Source: Pseudomonas maumuensis
GTDB taxonomy: Bacteria; Pseudomonadota; Gammaproteobacteria; Pseudomonadales; Pseudomonadaceae
Direction: 5' to 3'
Assembly (NCBI RefSeq): GCF_019139675.1
Contig: NZ_CP077077.1
Location: 5,146,001 to 5,210,000, forward strand
Length of the DNA: 64,000 nt
Shown piece by piece: positions 35,901 through 44,751 of the stretch (the stretch's first letter is position 1; the number at the start of each line of letters is the position of its first letter). The position numbers and the translations under genes were made by a program. The notes under the pieces are model-generated. The model had not been told where the DNA came from. It saw only the letters and a list, made by a program, of their open reading frames with translations, and did no database searches.

Positions 35901-38018
35901 TCACGACGCCCATGGGAAAAACGCTGGGAAATCGCCGGCGGCTTCGGCGGTGAGCGGCCGCGCTACGAGGAACCCCTGCACATAGGCGCAACCGGCGCCC
36001 TTGAGCCATTCGGCCTGGGCCCGGGTCTCGACGCCCTCGGCGATTACCGTGATGTCGTAGGCCGCGCACAGGTCGATGACACTGCGCACCAAGGCGATAT
36101 CCGCCGCCGAGTCCGGCAACCGCGCGACCAGGTGGCGGTCGAGCTTGAGCGTGTCGATAGGCAGGTCGCGCAGCATGCGCAGCGAGCAGTCGCCAGCGCC
36201 GAAGTCGTCCAGCGCCACGCGAATGCCCAGCTCCCGCAGGCGATGCACCTGCTTCACCGCCGCGTCGATGTTGTACATCAGCGAAGTCTCGGCGACCTCC
36301 ACCTCCAGCTGGGCGGGTTGCAGTTGATGCGTGTCGATCACCTGGGCCAACTCATCGACCAACCCAGGCATGGTGAACTGCGCACGGCTCAGGCTGATAC
36401 CCAGCACCAGTTGCGCATCGAAGCGCTCGCCCCAGCCCTTGCGCTGTGCGGCCCCCTTGCGGTAGATCCAGCTGGCCAGACGGTTGATCAGTCGGGCCTC
36501 CTCCAGCAACGGAATGAACAACCCGGGCGGCACATCGCCCACGCTCGGGTGCTGCCAGCGCAACAGCGCCTCGAAGCCCCGCAGCCGGCCATCGGCGAAC
36601 GCCACCTGAGGTTGGTAGACCAGGCTGAAATCGTTTTGCTCGATGGCCGTGCGCACGCTGTCCTCGAGCATCAACCGTGAGCGGGCGCGGCCATTGAGCT
36701 CCTGGTCGTAGAAGCGGTACTGCTGGCGCCCAGCCTGCTTGGCCGCGTACATCGCCGCATCGGCGGCGCGCAACAGGCCCTCCACGTTGGCGCCGCAGTC
36801 GGGGTAGGTGGCAATGCCGATGCTCACGCCCAGATTGACCTCCAGCCCATCCACCTGCTGGAAGCTCGACATCCGCTCCAGCAGTTTCTCGGCGTAGCGA
36901 CCGGCCTGTTCGGGGTACGGCAACCCATCGAACAGGGCGGTGAACTCATCGCCGCCCATGCGCGCCAACAGCGCCTCGCTGCCCAGGCACTCCTTGAGCT
37001 GGTCGGCCACCCAGCGCAGAACCTTGTCGCCGGCCTCATGGCCAAGTAGGTCGTTGATCCGCTTGAAGCCGTCCAGATCCATGTACATCAAGGCCTTGGC
37101 CTTGTCCGAACGCTCGTTGCGCAGCAGCGCGCTCTCGGCGGCCTGATAGAAACCACGGCGGTTGAGCAGCCCGGTCAATGGGTCGGTCACCGCCTGGTAC
37201 TCCAGTTGCTGATGCAGACTACGCACCACCGACATGTCCAGCACCGTCACCACCATGGCTTTCTGCTCGGCGGGCAACGGCGCGCAGGACAGCGCCACCG
37301 GCACCAACTGGCCACCGAGAGTACGCAGCTGGGCGTCATGCACGCGGAAGATCTGCCGTCCCAGATAGGCCTGGTAGAAGTCTGATTCGTGCCACAGGTT
37401 GGCGCAGGGCAGCTGGATCAGATCGAGCATATGCGCGCCTTGCAGCTTCTCCACCGGCGCATCGAGCAGGCGCGAAATGGCCGGGTTGGCGAACCCGATG
37501 CAACCCGCCTCGTCCACCACCAGGATGCCCTCGGCGGCGTTTTCCAGGATCGAGGCGTTGAACGCGCGGGCCGACTCCAGCTCACGTGTCAGCCGTTGCA
37601 GCATGCGCCTGTTGCGCTGCTGCTCCAGCAGGGCCTGGACCTTGGGCTTGAGTATCTGCGGATCGAAAGGTTTGAACAGGTAGTCCACCGCACCGCTGGC
37701 ATAACCCTTGAGCACTGCAGCGTCGGACTGCTCGTTGGCGGTGAGGAAAATGATTGGCGTCAAGCGCGTGCGTTGGCTGCCACGCATCAGGCGGGCAACC
37801 TCGAAGCCATCCATCTCGGGCATCTGCACGTCGAGCAGAACCAGGTCGACCTCGTGCTCGAGCAAGGCGCTCAGGGCTTCCATCCCTGAACTGGCGGTCA
37901 ATACCTGCCAATCCTGGCGGGACAACAAAGCCCGCATGCTGATGAGGTTCTCCGGATAGTCGTCTACGACCAGCAGAACCGAACTGCTTTCCGGTGTTTG
38001 AGAATAAGCGCCATCCAT
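35901..38018 (-). CDS. response regulator with PAS, GGDEF and EAL domains
   Basis: A 705-residue c-di-GMP regulator. The receiver domain (about 15-130) has acidic residues DD near 19-20 and the phosphoacceptor Asp near 63 in LVLLDVQMPEMDG. A PAS domain follows (about 150-260, ILENAAEGILVVDEAGCIGFANPA). The cyclase domain has an intact ARMGGDEFTAL near 353, and the EAL domain begins near 477 with FEALLRWQHP. In EAL, loop 6 reads DDFGAGDCS instead of DDFGTGYSS, while VIAEGVET is intact, so hydrolysis is likely but not certain. No partner histidine kinase is adjacent. The start ATG at 38018 has AAGAGAAG upstream. Confidence 0.93.
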   Translation of the reverse strand: MDGAYSQTPESSSVLLVVDDYPENLISMRALLSRQDWQVLTASSGMEALSALLEHEVDLVLLDVQMPEMDGFEVARLMRGSQRTRLTPIIFLTANEQSDAAVLKGYASGAVDYLFKPFDPQILKPKVQALLEQQRNRRMLQRLTRELESARAFNASILENAAEGILVVDEAGCIGFANPAISRLLDAPVEKLQGAHMLDLIQLPCANLWHESDFYQAYLGRQIFRVHDAQLRTLGGQLVPVALSCAPLPAEQKAMVVTVLDMSVVRSLHQQLEYQAVTDPLTGLLNRRGFYQAAESALLRNERSDKAKALMYMDLDGFKRINDLLGHEAGDKVLRWVADQLKECLGSEALLARMGGDEFTALFDGLPYPEQAGRYAEKLLERMSSFQQVDGLEVNLGVSIGIATYPDCGANVEGLLRAADAAMYAAKQAGRQQYRFYDQELNGRARSRLMLEDSVRTAIEQNDFSLVYQPQVAFADGRLRGFEALLRWQHPSVGDVPPGLFIPLLEEARLINRLASWIYRKGAAQRKGWGERFDAQLVLGISLSRAQFTMPGLVDELAQVIDTHQLQPAQLEVEVAETSLMYNIDAAVKQVHRLRELGIRVALDDFGAGDCSLRMLRDLPIDTLKLDRHLVARLPDSAADIALVRSVIDLCAAYDITVIAEGVETRAQAEWLKGAGCAYVQGFLVARPLTAEAAGDFPAFFPWAS

Positions 38019-38204
38019 GTTGCTTCTCTTGGTAAGTCCAACTGCGACTTGTGATTGGATCCGATTGTTACTCTAGTCTCGGCATCCGAAGACGCAATGC
38101 AGGCGGATGGCCATAAGCCATCGGAAATGATGTTAGCCGACTAACGGTATAAGCGGTGAACATGCGACATACGGATCGCCATGGCACACGCGACCTGCGC
38201 CCAC

Positions 38205-38229
38205 AAAAAAGCCCGCATCGCGGCGGGCT
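38205..38229 (-). terminator. intrinsic terminator of fba
   Basis: On the minus strand a 7-bp stem AGCCCGC / GCGGGCT with a 6-nt loop is followed by TTTTTT, 22 bp past the fba stop. This is a textbook rho-independent terminator and separates fba from the GGDEF-EAL gene. Confidence 0.88.
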
Positions 38230-38250
38230 CTTTCGTGGAACGGTGCCGGA

Positions 38251-39315
38251 TCAGTTGATCTTGGCAGCCAGTTCACCTTTGGCGTAACGCTGGAACATGC
38301 CTTCCAGGGAGATCGGCTTGATCTTCGAGGCGTTGCCGGCGGTGCCGAAGGCTTCGTAGCGGGCGATGCACACGTCACGCATGGCCTTGACGGTTTCACC
38401 GAAGAACTTGCGTGGGTCGAACTCGCTCGGGTTCTGCGCCATCAGGCGGCGCATGGCGCCAGTGGAGGCCAGGCGCAGGTCGGTGTCGATGTTGACCTTG
38501 CGGACACCGTACTTGATGCCTTCGACGATCTCTTCGACCGGCACGCCGTAGGTTTCCTTGATGTCGCCACCGTACTGGTTGATGATCGCCAGCCACTCTT
38601 GCGGCACCGAGGACGAGCCGTGCATCACCAGGTGGGTGTTGGGGATGCGCTTGTGGATTTCCTTGATACGGTCGATCGCCAGCACGTCACCGGTAGGCGG
38701 CTTGGTGAACTTGTAGGCGCCGTGGCTGGTACCGATGGCGATGGCCAGGGCGTCCACTTGGGTCTTCTTGACGAAGTCGGCCGCTTCTTCCGGGTCGGTC
38801 AGCATCTGGCTGTGATCCAGCACGCCTTCGGCGCCGATACCGTCTTCTTCACCTGCCATGCCGGTTTCCAGCGAACCCAGGCAGCCCAGCTCGCCTTCCA
38901 CCGAAACCCCACAGGCGTGCGCCATGGCAACGGTCTGCTGGGTGACGCGGACGTTGTACTCGTAGTCGGTCGGGGTCTTGCCGTCTTCACCCAGCGAGCC
39001 GTCCATCATCACCGAGCTGAAGCCCAGCTGGATGGAGCGCTGGCACACGTCGGGGCTGGTGCCGTGGTCCTGGTGCATGCACACCGGAATGTGCGGGAAC
39101 TCTTCGATGGCCGCCAGGATCAGGTGGCGCAGGAAGGGAGCACCGGCGTATTTGCGAGCGCCAGCGGAGGCCTGGACGATAACCGGGGAGTCGGTCTTGT
39201 CGGCGGCTTCCATGATCGCGCGCATCTGCTCGAGGTTGTTGACGTTGAAAGCCGGAACGCCGTAGCCGAATTCGGCGGCGTGGTCCAGCATCTGGCGCAT
39301 GCTAATGAGTGCCAT
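38251..39315 (-). CDS. fba: class II fructose-1,6-bisphosphate aldolase
   Basis: Zinc-dependent aldolase of 354 residues. In Pseudomonas it serves mainly gluconeogenesis and the recycling part of hexose metabolism, joining triose phosphates. Seen are [30 protein letters not shown] at the N terminus, the zinc ligands in [10 protein letters not shown] (about 80-90), GSLGEDGKT in the active-site loop, and [12 protein letters not shown] (about 227-238). The length and [30 protein letters not shown] block are typical of the 350-residue class IIB type. I chose ATG at 39315, with GGGAGAG upstream; the longer frame is non-conserved. It ends at a clear terminator. Confidence 0.96.
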   Translation of the reverse strand: MALISMRQMLDHAAEFGYGVPAFNVNNLEQMRAIMEAADKTDSPVIVQASAGARKYAGAPFLRHLILAAIEEFPHIPVCMHQDHGTSPDVCQRSIQLGFSSVMMDGSLGEDGKTPTDYEYNVRVTQQTVAMAHACGVSVEGELGCLGSLETGMAGEEDGIGAEGVLDHSQMLTDPEEAADFVKKTQVDALAIAIGTSHGAYKFTKPPTGDVLAIDRIKEIHKRIPNTHLVMHGSSSVPQEWLAIINQYGGDIKETYGVPVEEIVEGIKYGVRKVNIDTDLRLASTGAMRRLMAQNPSEFDPRKFFGETVKAMRDVCIARYEAFGTAGNASKIKPISLEGMFQRYAKGELAAKIN

Positions 39316-39415
39316 GGTGTATCTCTCTCCCGACAAGCGTCGTTTGTTTCGTGCAAGCCTGCCGCAGGGGCGGTTGCTGTTCAAGTAGTGTGGGCCACCG
39401 TGGCGGCCCGGCCAG

Positions 39416-39745
39416 TCACGGTGCCTTGCAGCCCCGCCCAATCAGATCGTTGGTCGCCACCCAGTACACCAGGCCTTCTTCGCCCTTGGCGTGGAAAGCC
39501 AGCATGCCATCGCTGTACAGCGCGCCAGAGGCGCCCGGTTCGGCCTTGAGCCGGTAGACCTGGTCGCCGCCGCCCAGGCGTACGTCGACCGCATCCTGTT
39601 TCGCGTCGGCGAAACGCCACAGCACTTCAGCCTGGCTGTCGCAGACCCAGCGGGTCCATTTGTCCGCCGGGGCGGGTTGGGCAGGTTGCAGCAGCGAGCA
39701 GCCTGCCAGGGTCGCCAGGGCCAGTACGGCCAGAAGCGCTTTCAT
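39416..39745 (-). CDS. MliC-like lysozyme inhibitor lipoprotein
   Basis: A 109-residue lipoprotein. [15 protein letters not shown] carries a lipobox with Cys at residue 16, so it should be acylated and held at the outer membrane. The mature part has [35 protein letters not shown] and the final IGRGCK, which follow the MliC pattern (paired cysteines, YSDG, and a short C-terminal Cys). MliC proteins block C-type lysozyme in the periplasm. It lies upstream of fba on the same strand and may be part of its transcript. Small and divergent, so the family call is not certain. Confidence 0.78.
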   Translation of the reverse strand: MKALLAVLALATLAGCSLLQPAQPAPADKWTRWVCDSQAEVLWRFADAKQDAVDVRLGGGDQVYRLKAEPGASGALYSDGMLAFHAKGEEGLVYWVATNDLIGRGCKAP

Positions 39746-39760
39746 CCAGTTACTCCGCTA

Positions 39761-39861
39761 GGGGCTGCTATGCAGCCCATCGCCGGCAAGCCGGCTCCCA
39801 CAAGGTTTGGTGCGATTCCTGTGGGAGCCGGCTTACCAGCGATGGGCCGGGCAGCGGCCCC
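39761..39861. repeat. extended REP palindrome with decayed right arm
   Basis: Arms GGGGCTGCTATGCAGCCCATC and GATGGGCCGGGCAGCGGCCCC around GCCGGCAAGCCGGC cores. The right core reads GCCGGCTTACCAGC, so two positions no longer pair. It lies between the MliC-like gene and the small lipoprotein gene. Confidence 0.8.
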
Positions 39862-39905
39862 ATGTTCAAGACCACAAAACAGCCTTCAGGTTGCCTGCCA
39901 CCCGA

Positions 39906-40124
39906 TCAAGGGCAGCCCGGCGCCTTGCGCTGGTGCTCGTCATCGTACTTTTCCAGGCCGTCCGGGCCCAGGCGCTTGTTGATCACCGGTGCCGTCTCCG
40001 CCTGCCACTGGGACTGGTAGCAGCCGCCCTTGGGCGCCTGCGCCGGATCGGCCTCGCTGCCCTTGTTGCTGGCGCAGGCGCCCAACAACAAGACCACGAT
40101 CATCACAGGCAATTGCTTGACCAT
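39906..40124 (-). CDS. small lipoprotein of unknown function
   Basis: A 72-residue protein. VKQLPVMIVVLLLGACASN gives a lipobox LGAC with Cys at residue 17. The mature part is short and polar, with two Cys (GGCYQSQWQ and the C-terminal APGCP) that could pair. ATG at 40124 has AAAGGGAG upstream at a good distance, which supports real translation despite its size. It is 32 bp from the pgk stop upstream, so it probably belongs to the tkt-epd-pgk transcript. I do not recognise the family. Confidence 0.7.
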   Translation of the reverse strand: MVKQLPVMIVVLLLGACASNKGSEADPAQAPKGGCYQSQWQAETAPVINKRLGPDGLEKYDDEHQRKAPGCP

Positions 40125-40156
40125 CGGGTCGCTCCCTTTGCCAGACGCCCTCACGC

Positions 40157-41320
40157 TCAGGCCTTGGCCCGTTCTTCCAGGATTGCCACGGCAGGCAGGA
40201 CCTTGCCTTCGACGAACTCGAGGAACGCGCCGCCACCGGTAGAAATGTAGGAGATATCGGCACCCACGCCATACTTGTCGATGGCTGCCAGGGTGTCGCC
40301 GCCACCGGCGATGGAGAATGCGGCGCTGTCGGCGATGGCCTTGGCCAGGACCTTGGTGCCGTTGCCGAACTGGTCGAACTCGAATACACCGACCGGGCCG
40401 TTCCACAGGATGGTCTTCGAGGTCTTGAGCAACTCGGCGAACTGCTCGGCGGTCTTCGGACCGATGTCCAGGATCATATCGTCGGCGGCCACGTCGGCGA
40501 TCGCCTTGACGGTGGCTTCGGCGCTCTCGGCGAACTCCTTGGCGACCACCACGTCCACCGGCAGCGGCACGCTGACCTTGGCAGCGATGGCCTTGGCGGT
40601 GTCGACCAGGTCAGGCTCGTACAGCGACTTGCCGACCGGGTGACCGGCGGCGGCGAGGAAGGTGTTGGCGATGCCGCCACCGACGATCAGCTGGTCGCAG
40701 ACCGTGCTCAGGCTGTTCAGCACGTCCAGTTTGGTCGACACCTTGGAGCCGGCGACGATGGCGGCCATCGGCTTGGCCGGTGCCTTCAGGGCCTTGCCCA
40801 GGGCGTCCAGCTCGGCGGCCAGCAGCGGGCCGGCAGCGGCGACCTTGGCGAACTTGGCGACACCGTGGGTCGAACCTTCGGCGCGGTGGGCGGTGCCAAA
40901 GGCGTCCATGACGAACACGTCGCACAGGGCAGCGTACTGCTGCGCCAGTTCGTCGGCGTTCTTCTTCTCGCCCTTGTTGAAGCGCACGTTCTCGAACAGC
41001 ACCAAGTCACCGGCCTTGACCTCGACGCCGCCCAGATAGTCGGCGACCAGCGGTACGTCGCGGCCCAGGGCCTTGCTCAGGTAGTCGGCAACCGGCTTGA
41101 GGCTGTTCTCGGCGGAGAACTCGCCTTCGGTCGGGCGCCCCAGGTGCGAGCAGACCATTACCGCCGCGCCCTTCTCCAGGGCCAGCTTGATGGTCGGCAG
41201 CGCTGCCAGGATACGCGCATCGCTGGCGACCACGCCGTCCTTCACGGGGACGTTGAGGTCTTCGCGGATCAGTACGCGCTTACCTTGCAGGTCGAGGTCG
41301 GTCATCTTCAACACGGTCAT
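40157..41320 (-). CDS. pgk: phosphoglycerate kinase
   Basis: Converts 1,3-bisphosphoglycerate and ADP to 3-phosphoglycerate and ATP. The 387-residue protein shows the family blocks [14 protein letters not shown] (about 15-28), [13 protein letters not shown] (about 54-66), [15 protein letters not shown] (about 188-202) and the nucleotide-binding end [19 protein letters not shown] with [15 protein letters not shown] (about 365-380). Length fits bacterial Pgk. ATG at 41320 follows AAGGAC. The 12-bp gap to epd upstream indicates one transcript. Confidence 0.97.
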   Translation of the reverse strand: MTVLKMTDLDLQGKRVLIREDLNVPVKDGVVASDARILAALPTIKLALEKGAAVMVCSHLGRPTEGEFSAENSLKPVADYLSKALGRDVPLVADYLGGVEVKAGDLVLFENVRFNKGEKKNADELAQQYAALCDVFVMDAFGTAHRAEGSTHGVAKFAKVAAAGPLLAAELDALGKALKAPAKPMAAIVAGSKVSTKLDVLNSLSTVCDQLIVGGGIANTFLAAAGHPVGKSLYEPDLVDTAKAIAAKVSVPLPVDVVVAKEFAESAEATVKAIADVAADDMILDIGPKTAEQFAELLKTSKTILWNGPVGVFEFDQFGNGTKVLAKAIADSAAFSIAGGGDTLAAIDKYGVGADISYISTGGGAFLEFVEGKVLPAVAILEERAKA

Positions 41321-41332
41321 GAATGCAGTCCT

Positions 41333-42394
41333 TCAGGGCTGTTTGCTGCGGGTTGGGTGGACGACGTGCAGATAGTGTTCGGCAACGTCGAGCATACGGT
41401 TGGCAAACCCCCATTCGTTGTCGAACCAGGCCAGCAGGTTCACCAGGCGGGGGCCTGAGACACGGGTCTGGCTGGCATCGACGATGGCCGAATGCGGGTC
41501 ATGGTTGAAATCACAGCTGGCGTGGGGCAGCTCGGTGTAGGCCAGCAAGCCTTTGAGCGGGCCATCCAGGGCGGCCTCGCGCAACACCCGGTTGACCTCG
41601 GCCGCGCTGGTGTCGCGGGCGGTCTGCAGGGTGATGTCCAGGCACGACACGTTGACGGTCGGCACACGTACGGCTTTGGCCTGGATTCGCCCGGCAAGTT
41701 CCGGCAGCAGGCGCTCGATACCCCGCGCCAGACCAGTGGACACCGGGATCACCGACTGGAACGCGGAGCGAGTACGGCGCAGGTCTTCATGGTGATAGGC
41801 ATCGATCACCGGCTGGTCGTTCATCGCCGAGTGGATGGTGGTGATCTGTACGTACTCGATGCCAAAGGCCTGGTCCAGCACCCGCAACAGCGGCACGCCG
41901 CAGTTTGTGGTGCAGGACGCGTTCGATACCAGCAGTTCGTTGCCGGTCAGGCAATCCTGGTTGACGCCGTAGACCACCGTGGCGTCGACGTCGGCTTCGC
42001 TGGCCATTGGCTGCGAGAACAGCACCCGCGGCGCACCGGCATCCAGGAAGCGCTGGCCGTCGGCGCGGGTGTTGTAGGCGCCAGAGCACTCCAGCACCAG
42101 GTCGACATCCAGGGCGGCCCAGTCGATGCCTTCGGGGGTGGCGCTGCGCAGCACTTTCACGCAGTCGCCATTGATATGCAGACAGTCGCCGTCGACTTTC
42201 ACCTCACCGGGGAAACGCCCGTGGGTGGAGTCGAAGCGCGTCAGGTATTCCAGGCTGGCCTGGTCGGCCAGGTCGTTCAGCGCGACGATCTCGAAACCGG
42301 CCTTCGCCCCTCGCTCGAACAGTGCGCGCAGGACACAGCGGCCGATGCGGCCGTAACCGTTGAGTGCAACTTTGTAGGGACGCGGGTGGGGCAT
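41333..42394 (-). CDS. epd: erythrose-4-phosphate dehydrogenase (GAPDH family)
   Basis: A 353-residue member of the GAPDH family. KVALNGYGRIGRCVLRALFERG is the NAD-binding N terminus, and the catalytic Cys is in LLVSNASCTTNCGVP (about 149-163). YAITTIHSAMNDQ-like motif reads VQITTIHSAMNDQPVIDAYHHEDLRRTRSAFQSVIP, where GAPDH would have a phosphate-site His/Thr. The neighbours pgk and tkt, and the family pattern, support Epd (erythrose-4-phosphate to 4-phosphoerythronate, vitamin B6 route) over glycolytic Gap. A glyceraldehyde-3-phosphate role cannot be fully excluded. ATG at 42394 gives MPHPRPYKVAL; the longer reading frame runs into a REP element. Confidence 0.9.
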   Translation of the reverse strand: MPHPRPYKVALNGYGRIGRCVLRALFERGAKAGFEIVALNDLADQASLEYLTRFDSTHGRFPGEVKVDGDCLHINGDCVKVLRSATPEGIDWAALDVDLVLECSGAYNTRADGQRFLDAGAPRVLFSQPMASEADVDATVVYGVNQDCLTGNELLVSNASCTTNCGVPLLRVLDQAFGIEYVQITTIHSAMNDQPVIDAYHHEDLRRTRSAFQSVIPVSTGLARGIERLLPELAGRIQAKAVRVPTVNVSCLDITLQTARDTSAAEVNRVLREAALDGPLKGLLAYTELPHASCDFNHDPHSAIVDASQTRVSGPRLVNLLAWFDNEWGFANRMLDVAEHYLHVVHPTRSKQP

Positions 42395-42425
42395 TCGATA
42401 CTCACGTGCAGGTGCGTTGAACGAC

Positions 42426-42492
42426 CATCGCGGGGCAAGCCCGCTCCCACAAGGCACCGGGATGCCTTGTGGGAGCGGGCTTGCCCCGCGAT
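42426..42492. repeat. paired REP palindrome, GCGGGGCAAGCCCGC type
   Basis: Inverted arms CATCGCGGGGCAAGCCCGCT and AGCGGGCTTGCCCCGCGATC with CCCACAAGGC / GCCTTGTGGG inside. It separates tkt from epd, both on the minus strand. It may lower read-through from tkt. Confidence 0.85.
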
Positions 42493-42523
42493 CAGGCGGG
42501 AGGCACGGAGCCTCCCGGGTGCA

Positions 42524-44521
42524 TCAGTCTTCCAGCAGCTCTTCGGCGGTGCCCAGGATGTTGTCCAGGGTGAAGCCGAACTCCTCGAACAGCGCGGAGG
42601 CCGGTGCCGACTCGCCGTAGGTGGTCATGCCGATGACGCGACCTTCGAGGCCGACGTACTTGTACCAGAAGTCGGCATGGGCAGCCTCGATGGCGATGCG
42701 CGCGCTGACTTCCAGTGGCAGGACCGACTGCTTGTAGGCTGCGTCCTGGGCGTCGAACACGCTGGTGCTCGGCATCGACACGACGCGGACCTTGCGGCCC
42801 TCGGCGCTCAGCTTGTCGAACGCCTGGACGGCCAGGCCCACTTCGGAACCGGTGGCGATCAGGATCAGTTCAGGCTCGCCGGCGCAGTCCTTGAGGACGT
42901 AACCGCCACGGGCGATATCGGCGATCTGCTGGGCATTGCGATCCTGATGCTGGAGGTTCTGGCGCGAGAAGATCAGCGCCGATGGGCCGTCCTTGCGCTC
43001 CAGGGCGTGCTTCCAGGACACGGCGGATTCCACCGCGTCGGCTGGGCGCCAGGTGTCCAGGTTCGGCGTGCTGCGCAGGCTGGTCAGTTGCTCGATCGGC
43101 TGGTGGGTCGGACCGTCTTCGCCCAAGCCGATGGAGTCGTGGGTGTAGACGTGGATCACGCGCTGCTTCATCAGCGCCGACATGCGCACGGCGTTACGGG
43201 CGTATTCCATGAACATCAGGAAGGTCGCGCCATAAGGCACCAGGCCGCCGTGCAGGGCGACGCCGTTCATGATCGCGGTCATGCCGAACTCGCGCACGCC
43301 GTAGAACACATAATTACCGCTGGCGTCATTGGCCTCGACACCCTTGCAACCTTTCCACAGGGTCAGGTTGGAGCCGGCCAGGTCCGCCGAGCCACCGAGG
43401 AACTCCGGCAGCAGCGGGCCGAAGGCGTTCAGGGTGTTCTGGCTGGCCTTGCGGCTGGCGATGGTTTCGCCCTTGGCGGCGACTTCGTTGATGTACTGCT
43501 GGGCCTTCTCGGAGAAGTCGGCCGGCAGGTCGCCGGCGCTGCGGCGCTTGAACTCGGCAGCCAGCTCAGGGTAGGCAGCGGCGTAGGCGGCGAAGCGCTG
43601 GTCCCACTCGGCCTCAGCCTTGGCACCGGCTTCCTTGGCGTCCCACTCGGCATAGATGTCGGCTGGGATCTCGAACGGACCGTGGTTCCAGTTCAGTTCC
43701 TTGCGGGCCAGGGCGATTTCGTCGTTGCCCAGCGGCGCGCCGTGGCAGTCTTCCTTGCCCTGCTTGTTCGGCGAGCCGAAGCCGATGATGGTCTTGCAGC
43801 AGATCAGGGTCGGACGGTCGCTCTTGCGAGCGGTGTCGATGGCCATCTTGATCTCGTCGGCATCGTGACCGTTGACGTTGCGGATCACCTGCCAGTTGTA
43901 GGCCTCGAAGCGCGCCGGGGTGTTGTCGGTGAACCAGCCGTGGACTTCACCGTCGATGGAAATGCCGTTGTCGTCGTAGAAGGCGATCAGTTTGTTCAGG
44001 CCCAGGGTGCCGGCCAGCGAGGCGACTTCGTGGGAGATGCCTTCCATCATGCAGCCGTCGCCGAGGAACACATAAGTGTTGTGGTCGACGATGTTGTGGC
44101 CTTCACGGTTGAACTGGGCGGCCAGCACTTTTTCCGCCAGGGCGAAGCCCACGGCGTTGGCGATGCCCTGGCCGAGTGGGCCAGTGGTGGTCTCGACGCC
44201 CGGGGTATAACCGTATTCCGGGTGACCCGGGGTGCGGCTGTGCAGCTGGCGGAAGGCCTTGAGGTCGTCGATGGTGACGTCGTAGCCGGTCAGGTGCAGC
44301 AGCGAATAGATGAGCATCGAGCCGTGGCCGTTGGACAGCACGAAGCGGTCGCGGTCGGCGAAGCTCGGGTTGCTCGGGTTGTGCTTCAGGTAATCGCGCC
44401 AAAGCACTTCGGCGATATCCGCCATACCCATGGGGGCACCTGGGTGGCCGCTGTTGGCCTTTTGCACGGCATCCATGCTGAGGGCACGAATGGCGTTGGC
44501 ACGTTCACGACGGCTGGGCAT
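42524..44521 (-). CDS. tktA: transketolase
   Basis: Thiamine-diphosphate-dependent transketolase of 665 residues in the pentose-phosphate pathway. It moves two-carbon units between sugar phosphates and supplies erythrose-4-phosphate, the substrate of the adjacent epd. [27 protein letters not shown] (about 15-41) starts the TPP domain, and [18 protein letters not shown] (about 154-171) is the TPP/Mg motif. [26 protein letters not shown] (about 461-486) lies in the Pyr domain. ATG at 44521 with AGGAG upstream is clear. Length is normal. Confidence 0.97.
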   Translation of the reverse strand: MPSRRERANAIRALSMDAVQKANSGHPGAPMGMADIAEVLWRDYLKHNPSNPSFADRDRFVLSNGHGSMLIYSLLHLTGYDVTIDDLKAFRQLHSRTPGHPEYGYTPGVETTTGPLGQGIANAVGFALAEKVLAAQFNREGHNIVDHNTYVFLGDGCMMEGISHEVASLAGTLGLNKLIAFYDDNGISIDGEVHGWFTDNTPARFEAYNWQVIRNVNGHDADEIKMAIDTARKSDRPTLICCKTIIGFGSPNKQGKEDCHGAPLGNDEIALARKELNWNHGPFEIPADIYAEWDAKEAGAKAEAEWDQRFAAYAAAYPELAAEFKRRSAGDLPADFSEKAQQYINEVAAKGETIASRKASQNTLNAFGPLLPEFLGGSADLAGSNLTLWKGCKGVEANDASGNYVFYGVREFGMTAIMNGVALHGGLVPYGATFLMFMEYARNAVRMSALMKQRVIHVYTHDSIGLGEDGPTHQPIEQLTSLRSTPNLDTWRPADAVESAVSWKHALERKDGPSALIFSRQNLQHQDRNAQQIADIARGGYVLKDCAGEPELILIATGSEVGLAVQAFDKLSAEGRKVRVVSMPSTSVFDAQDAAYKQSVLPLEVSARIAIEAAHADFWYKYVGLEGRVIGMTTYGESAPASALFEEFGFTLDNILGTAEELLED

Positions 44522-44688
44522 CGCTGAGTCTCCTGGGGCTTGAAATTGGTGGTGAAGCGAAAAAAGGCGACCATTTTCGCCCACAGGGGGGGGCGGGGGC
44601 AATGACGTATGGTCGCAGTCGGGCTTTTTTCCTGTGTTTGGCCCGCTTTTCACGAGAAATGCCCCTGCTCGGCCACCACCCATCCAGC

Positions 44689-44710
44689 AATATCAAAACT
44701 TTTTGATATT
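44689..44710. promoter_or_regulatory. perfect 22-bp palindrome, candidate operator of the ArsR-type regulator
   Basis: AATATCAAAA-CT-TTTTGATATT is a perfect 10-bp inverted repeat around two bases, in AT-rich DNA amid GC-rich sequence. It ends 5 bp before a TTGCGA -35 box at 44715. ArsR-family proteins bind palindromes of this length, and the regulator gene begins 42 bp later, so autoregulation is likely. I see no second copy of the palindrome in the window. Confidence 0.65.
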
Positions 44711-44714
44711 GCTA

Positions 44715-44743
44715 TTGCGACGGCAGCATCCCCTGACTAGACT
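44715..44743 (+). promoter_or_regulatory. sigma-70-type promoter for the regulator-metK transcript
   Basis: TTGCGA (44715-44720) and TAGACT (44738-44743) are 17 bp apart. The start of transcription would fall near 44750, within a few bases of the ATG at 44752, and there is no Shine-Dalgarno sequence, so the message may be leaderless. Confidence 0.55.
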
Positions 44744-44751
44744 CCCGCCCC

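Noticed and set aside
41492..44527. About 1010-codon frame on the plus strand over epd and tktA
   Set aside because: A shadow of two intact minus-strand genes with clear enzyme motifs; no start signal or family pattern is present.
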